Assembly: GCA_027340645.1 (NCBI GenBank)
Contig: DAHWQN010000023.1
Span: 1-8,306 of the forward strand
DNA length: 8,306 nt
Direction: 5' to 3'
From: Microcaldota archaeon
GTDB taxonomy: Archaea > Micrarchaeota > Micrarchaeia > Micrarchaeales > CABMGC01
Positions 5,659-8,306 of the stretch are shown piece after piece (positions within the stretch are counted from its first letter, which is position 1; each line of letters opens with the position of its first letter). The translations under genes were made by a program, and so were the position numbers. Under the pieces are notes generated by a model. It ran no database searches and was not told the DNA's origin. It saw only the letters and a list, made by a program, of their open reading frames with translations.

Positions 5659-6825
5659 ATGGCATTTAAATCAAAAGACGCAGCTTTGAATCCTGTGACA
5701 AGCACTGTTAGCGATGATCTGATTAAGAAATTAGGTCAAAAAGGCCAGGATATGCGTAGATATCTAGAGGCTAGCAAGTTGTATAAACCGCTTAACAATT
5801 ATCCAGTTAGCCTTGAAAACGGTCGGGTCACTTATGGAGAAGGGTATCCCATAACTGCAATGGAGAAGTTTTTGGGTTATTATGACAAGGAAGTGAATGC
5901 TGCTTATGCTCCATCAATATCTATAGTTACTGACTTTTCAATTGCAAAGGCATTCTGTAAGTATGTTGATGTTCCTGGAAAAGATGTAGTTTATCTCGAC
6001 GGTGAAACGAACGAAAAGTATATGAAAAGGGCAAAGAAAGCACTTGATTATTGGAGATCAATTAATAACATAAGTGGATCCTTTCAATTTATCATAACAA
6101 GGGATAAAAGATACGAAAAAGCAAAAGGACTTGGTGAGTCAGCAGCAGTAGCTGCTGCAGTAGCCAGAGCGTTTGTGGCAAACGTTTTTGGTGCAGACGC
6201 ATCTAAGGATGACGGCTTTGTATCTAGGTATGCGAAGCTTGTTTCAGGTTCAGGTTCAAGATCTGCAACAGGCGGATTATCAGTATGGCTTTCATACCCC
6301 GGAATTAAGGAGGAAGACTCTTATGGAGTAAGACTGCCGGTTGATACAACTGGTCTGCATTTTGTTGTATATCCAGATTTCCATACGATCGAAACCTTAA
6401 ACGCGCATAGTATTGCTTCTTCGTCCCCATTTTACCCTGCTTGGATAAGTGGGAAGTATGACAAAATAATGAAAATATTAGAAGAAAAAAGTTTGCCGGC
6501 AATGCTGGCTCAAGCCCAACAGGACATGTTTAATCTTAATGCCTTGCTTTTGTCAGGAGACGGAACAATAATACAGACAGAAAACAGTATTAAGATAATA
6601 AGACATGTACTCGATTTCCAGAGGAATGGAGGCAGAGTGTTTATGACAGCAGATACTGGACCATCCATAGTAGTTATGTCAGATGATGAATCTGAACTGA
6701 AAAGATTCATTAAGGAGGAAACTGCAACAGCATTGAGAGGTAGGATACCAGAAGCGCCTAAATGTGTGGCGAGCGAGGCATCCATTAAGGATGCGGAAAG
6801 TTTCTTCGACTCCCTTAGAGATTAG
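5659..6825 (+). CDS. Proposed mevalonate 3,5-bisphosphate decarboxylase (MDD-like)
   Basis: This 388-residue GHMP-superfamily protein resembles diphosphomevalonate decarboxylases. EKFLGYYDKEVNAAYAPSIS (residues 69-88) aligns with their KYWGKRD...PSLS region. KGLGESAAVAAAVARA (156-171) is the nucleotide loop and SGSGSRSATGG (196-206) corresponds to SGSACRSLYGG, with Arg201 as a candidate catalytic residue. TADTGPS (330-336) keeps the decarboxylase Asp (Asp332), unlike the neighbouring 3-kinase. In the Thermoplasma-type route this enzyme turns mevalonate 3,5-bisphosphate into isopentenyl phosphate and CO2 without needing ATP for phosphorylation. Presence of the 3-kinase and IPK, and absence of classical mevalonate or phosphomevalonate kinases in the window, favour this over diphosphomevalonate decarboxylase. 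It is longer than the 3-kinase by ~70 residues, partly at the N-terminus. It has its own TATA box and follows the kinase pair after 65 bases. Confidence 0.83.
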   Translation: MAFKSKDAALNPVTSTVSDDLIKKLGQKGQDMRRYLEASKLYKPLNNYPVSLENGRVTYGEGYPITAMEKFLGYYDKEVNAAYAPSISIVTDFSIAKAFCKYVDVPGKDVVYLDGETNEKYMKRAKKALDYWRSINNISGSFQFIITRDKRYEKAKGLGESAAVAAAVARAFVANVFGADASKDDGFVSRYAKLVSGSGSRSATGGLSVWLSYPGIKEEDSYGVRLPVDTTGLHFVVYPDFHTIETLNAHSIASSSPFYPAWISGKYDKIMKILEEKSLPAMLAQAQQDMFNLNALLLSGDGTIIQTENSIKIIRHVLDFQRNGGRVFMTADTGPSIVVMSDDESELKRFIKEETATALRGRIPEAPKCVASEASIKDAESFFDSLRD

Positions 6826-6850
6826 ACCCTACAGTTAATACCTTAAGAGC

Positions 6851-6858
6851 AAGTATAG
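6851..6858 (+). promoter_or_regulatory. Weak TATA-like box of the methyltransferase gene
   Basis: AAGTATAG is centred ~26 bases upstream of the ATG at 6881, consistent with a leaderless start, but it matches the consensus poorly. The 55-base gap after the decarboxylase shows no terminator or Shine-Dalgarno sequence, so readthrough from the upstream gene is equally possible. Confidence 0.3.
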
Positions 6859-6880
6859 GCCGGGAATTAAAGTTGATTTT

Positions 6881-7804
6881 ATGGTGCATAAAGTTAGTAT
6901 TAAGTATTACCCAGCACAGAGCAGGAAGGAGTTTAGGTCTGGATTAGCTACGTATGACCCCCATACCTCTTTCAATCAGGCTATTTATAATACTCTTTTC
7001 CGGAATCCAGAAGGGCTAGTTGGAATCGATAAAATTAATATTGGAGATCTGATGTCAGGTCCAGGTAGGTTGGGTATAGATGTAATATTCAAAAGGTACA
7101 AGGAATATTGCACGAGTAGACAAAAAATGCCAGAACTTATGATTACATTTAATGATCTACGACAAGACGCATTAAATGAAGCAATGAAGGGCTTGCGCGA
7201 GGTTGGTGGTAAAGGAAACACCATCTGTTGTGATGTAAGAGAAATTGATAGACACATGCAGGCAGTACTAAACGGCGTTGTTATAAGATATGCCATAAAG
7301 GACTTACCCAAATATGAAGTTGGAGAAAACGTCGGCGTTCAGGCAATTGTCGCACTCAACGCAGTACGCAATATAATGATCTCAGGGAGTAGGATAGTTT
7401 TAGGAGAAATGTTTTCTTATACTTTAGAGGGTCAACGAGGCTTTGTTGCGATACACGGTGGCAAACAAATACTCGCAGGCAGAGATGCAAACAAAGAAGG
7501 GATGTGTCACATACCTACACTTTTAGAGTGGAACGAATATTTAACTGAAGCAGGTTTTGGAGATATAGAGGTTATTTACAAAAGCACAAGCAATGTGAAG
7601 ATGGAGCAATGGCGAGGACAATTCGGTAAAGAAGCAGATGAAGATAAGATTTTAGCATGTCTACGGGAAAAGGCGTTGAAAGAAGCGAAGGAAAATCCAG
7701 TTTTCGCACGTGAAGCACGAATTAGAGAAGTTGAAGATGAAAATGGTATGAAGGACGTTGAAATTAGGTTTCCGATAGCAGTGTTCACTGCAGTAAAGAG
7801 ATAG
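6881..7804 (+). CDS. Class I SAM-dependent methyltransferase, substrate unknown
   Basis: This 307-residue soluble protein shows a Rossmann-fold methyltransferase layout: motif I DLMSGPGRLG (residues 56-65) for SAM binding, an acidic residue after the second strand in ITFNDL (Asp92), CCDVREI (116-122) as motif III, and VVIRYAIKDLP (133-143) as motif IV. The segment LLEWNEYLTEAGFGDIEVIY (205-224) resembles the last helix-strand unit, where many such enzymes read LxxAGF. The C-terminal ~80 residues are charged and predicted helical, of unknown role. No specific family was recognised. It lies 55 bases downstream of the decarboxylase on the same strand. A role in isoprenoid, quinone or lipid methylation is a guess from this position only; protein or small-molecule methylation is as likely. 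Confidence 0.72.
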   Translation: MVHKVSIKYYPAQSRKEFRSGLATYDPHTSFNQAIYNTLFRNPEGLVGIDKINIGDLMSGPGRLGIDVIFKRYKEYCTSRQKMPELMITFNDLRQDALNEAMKGLREVGGKGNTICCDVREIDRHMQAVLNGVVIRYAIKDLPKYEVGENVGVQAIVALNAVRNIMISGSRIVLGEMFSYTLEGQRGFVAIHGGKQILAGRDANKEGMCHIPTLLEWNEYLTEAGFGDIEVIYKSTSNVKMEQWRGQFGKEADEDKILACLREKALKEAKENPVFAREARIREVEDENGMKDVEIRFPIAVFTAVKR

Positions 7805-7847
7805 CCATAGGAGATAACTACTTTAAATCTCAAACTTACTAAAACGG

Positions 7848-8306
7848 TTATAGACAGTTCGCCATCTCTTGTATATCTTTAAAAATATAGTCTGGTCTTG
7901 CCTTTTCTAATATCATTTTCGTTCCCATGCCCCATAGTACAGTAATGGACTTGCAGCCTGCATCCCTCGAAGCAATGATATCGCTTACTGCATCACCAAC
8001 ATAATAAGTGTTTTTGGGACTTGTGCCAATCTTGGCCATGGCTTTCACTATACCTTCCCCAGATGGCTTTCGCTTTTTGACATCATCTAATGTAATTATT
8101 GCTGAGAACTTTTCCAAATAAGTAGCAGGCACATCCCTTTCCACTGACACTCTATGAGAATTTGTAAATATGGCCAGCATATAACCTTTCTCCTTGAGCA
8201 ATCTAAGCACACTTTCCAGATTTGGGAACAGAGTCATTAGACTTCCTGCCTCGGCAGAGTTAAAGAACTCTTTATAAATCTCTGAGGCCGTCTCTGCATC
8301 CTTCAA
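7848..8306 (-). CDS. HAD-superfamily phosphatase (5' end outside window)
   Basis: The C-terminal ~152 residues of a HAD hydrolase, entering from the right edge; the TTG at 8306 is probably an internal Leu codon. Motif II is FTNS (residues 47-50 of the visible part), the conserved Lys of motif III is in KKRKPSGEG (77-85), and motif IV is YYVGDAVSDI (101-110) with Asp105 and Asp109 as Mg ligands. The missing N-terminal part should hold the DxDGT nucleophile motif and part of the cap. The layout resembles phosphoglycolate phosphatase or PpaX-like enzymes, but the substrate cannot be told. It converges on the methyltransferase gene with a 43-base gap and no strong terminator. Confidence 0.85.
   Translation of the reverse strand: MKDAETASEIYKEFFNSAEAGSLMTLFPNLESVLRLLKEKGYMLAIFTNSHRVSVERDVPATYLEKFSAIITLDDVKKRKPSGEGIVKAMAKIGTSPKNTYYVGDAVSDIIASRDAGCKSITVLWGMGTKMILEKARPDYIFKDIQEMANCL

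Noticed and set aside
7805..7847. Possible terminator between methyltransferase and HAD gene
   Set aside because: Only a four-base T-run and no stem were found, which is not enough to call a terminator.

Overview
The window looks archaeal. Several genes have A/T-rich TATA-like boxes about 26 bases upstream of their start codons, as in leaderless archaeal transcripts. Arg is written mostly AGA/AGG and Ile often ATA. The gene content includes isopentenyl phosphate kinase, a PHP-domain family X DNA polymerase and a set of mevalonate enzymes. The enzyme set (mevalonate 3-kinase, a 2-phosphoglycerate-kinase-like P-loop kinase, a decarboxylase homologue with an Asp, and isopentenyl phosphate kinase) is the route described from Thermoplasma acidophilum and Picrophilus. 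A Thermoplasmatales-related archaeon, or an acidophilic archaeon sharing their habitat, is the best guess; the exact lineage cannot be decided from the sequence.

Left block (1-3120). The 3' end of a polX gene runs in from the left edge and abuts, tail to tail with no spacer, a minus-strand series that reads msrB (2737-3120), a 14-TM DHA2-type MFS transporter (1141-2631) and msrA (600-1133). msrA follows the transporter after 7 bases. msrB follows the isopentenyl phosphate kinase gene after 5 bases. The transporter has its own TATA-like promoter and a perfect 12-base palindrome near the predicted transcription start, a candidate operator.

Central block (3126-6825). Isopentenyl phosphate kinase is on the minus strand. 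A compact divergent promoter region separates it from a plus-strand series: a P-loop kinase proposed as mevalonate-3-phosphate 5-kinase (4023-4637), mevalonate 3-kinase (4634-5593, ATGA overlap) and the proposed mevalonate 3,5-bisphosphate decarboxylase (5659-6825, own TATA box). Together these would carry out mevalonate -> mevalonate 3-phosphate -> mevalonate 3,5-bisphosphate -> isopentenyl phosphate -> isopentenyl diphosphate, within 3.7 kb. This clustering is the main find of the window, because the four genes are scattered in T. acidophilum.

Right block (6881-8306). A class I SAM-dependent methyltransferase of unknown substrate follows on the plus strand, then a convergent HAD-family phosphatase cut off by the right edge. 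The right half looks more AT-rich than the left in hand-counted lines. No tRNA, rRNA, insertion sequence, CRISPR array or other long repeat was seen, and no stretch over 300 bases lacks a gene.
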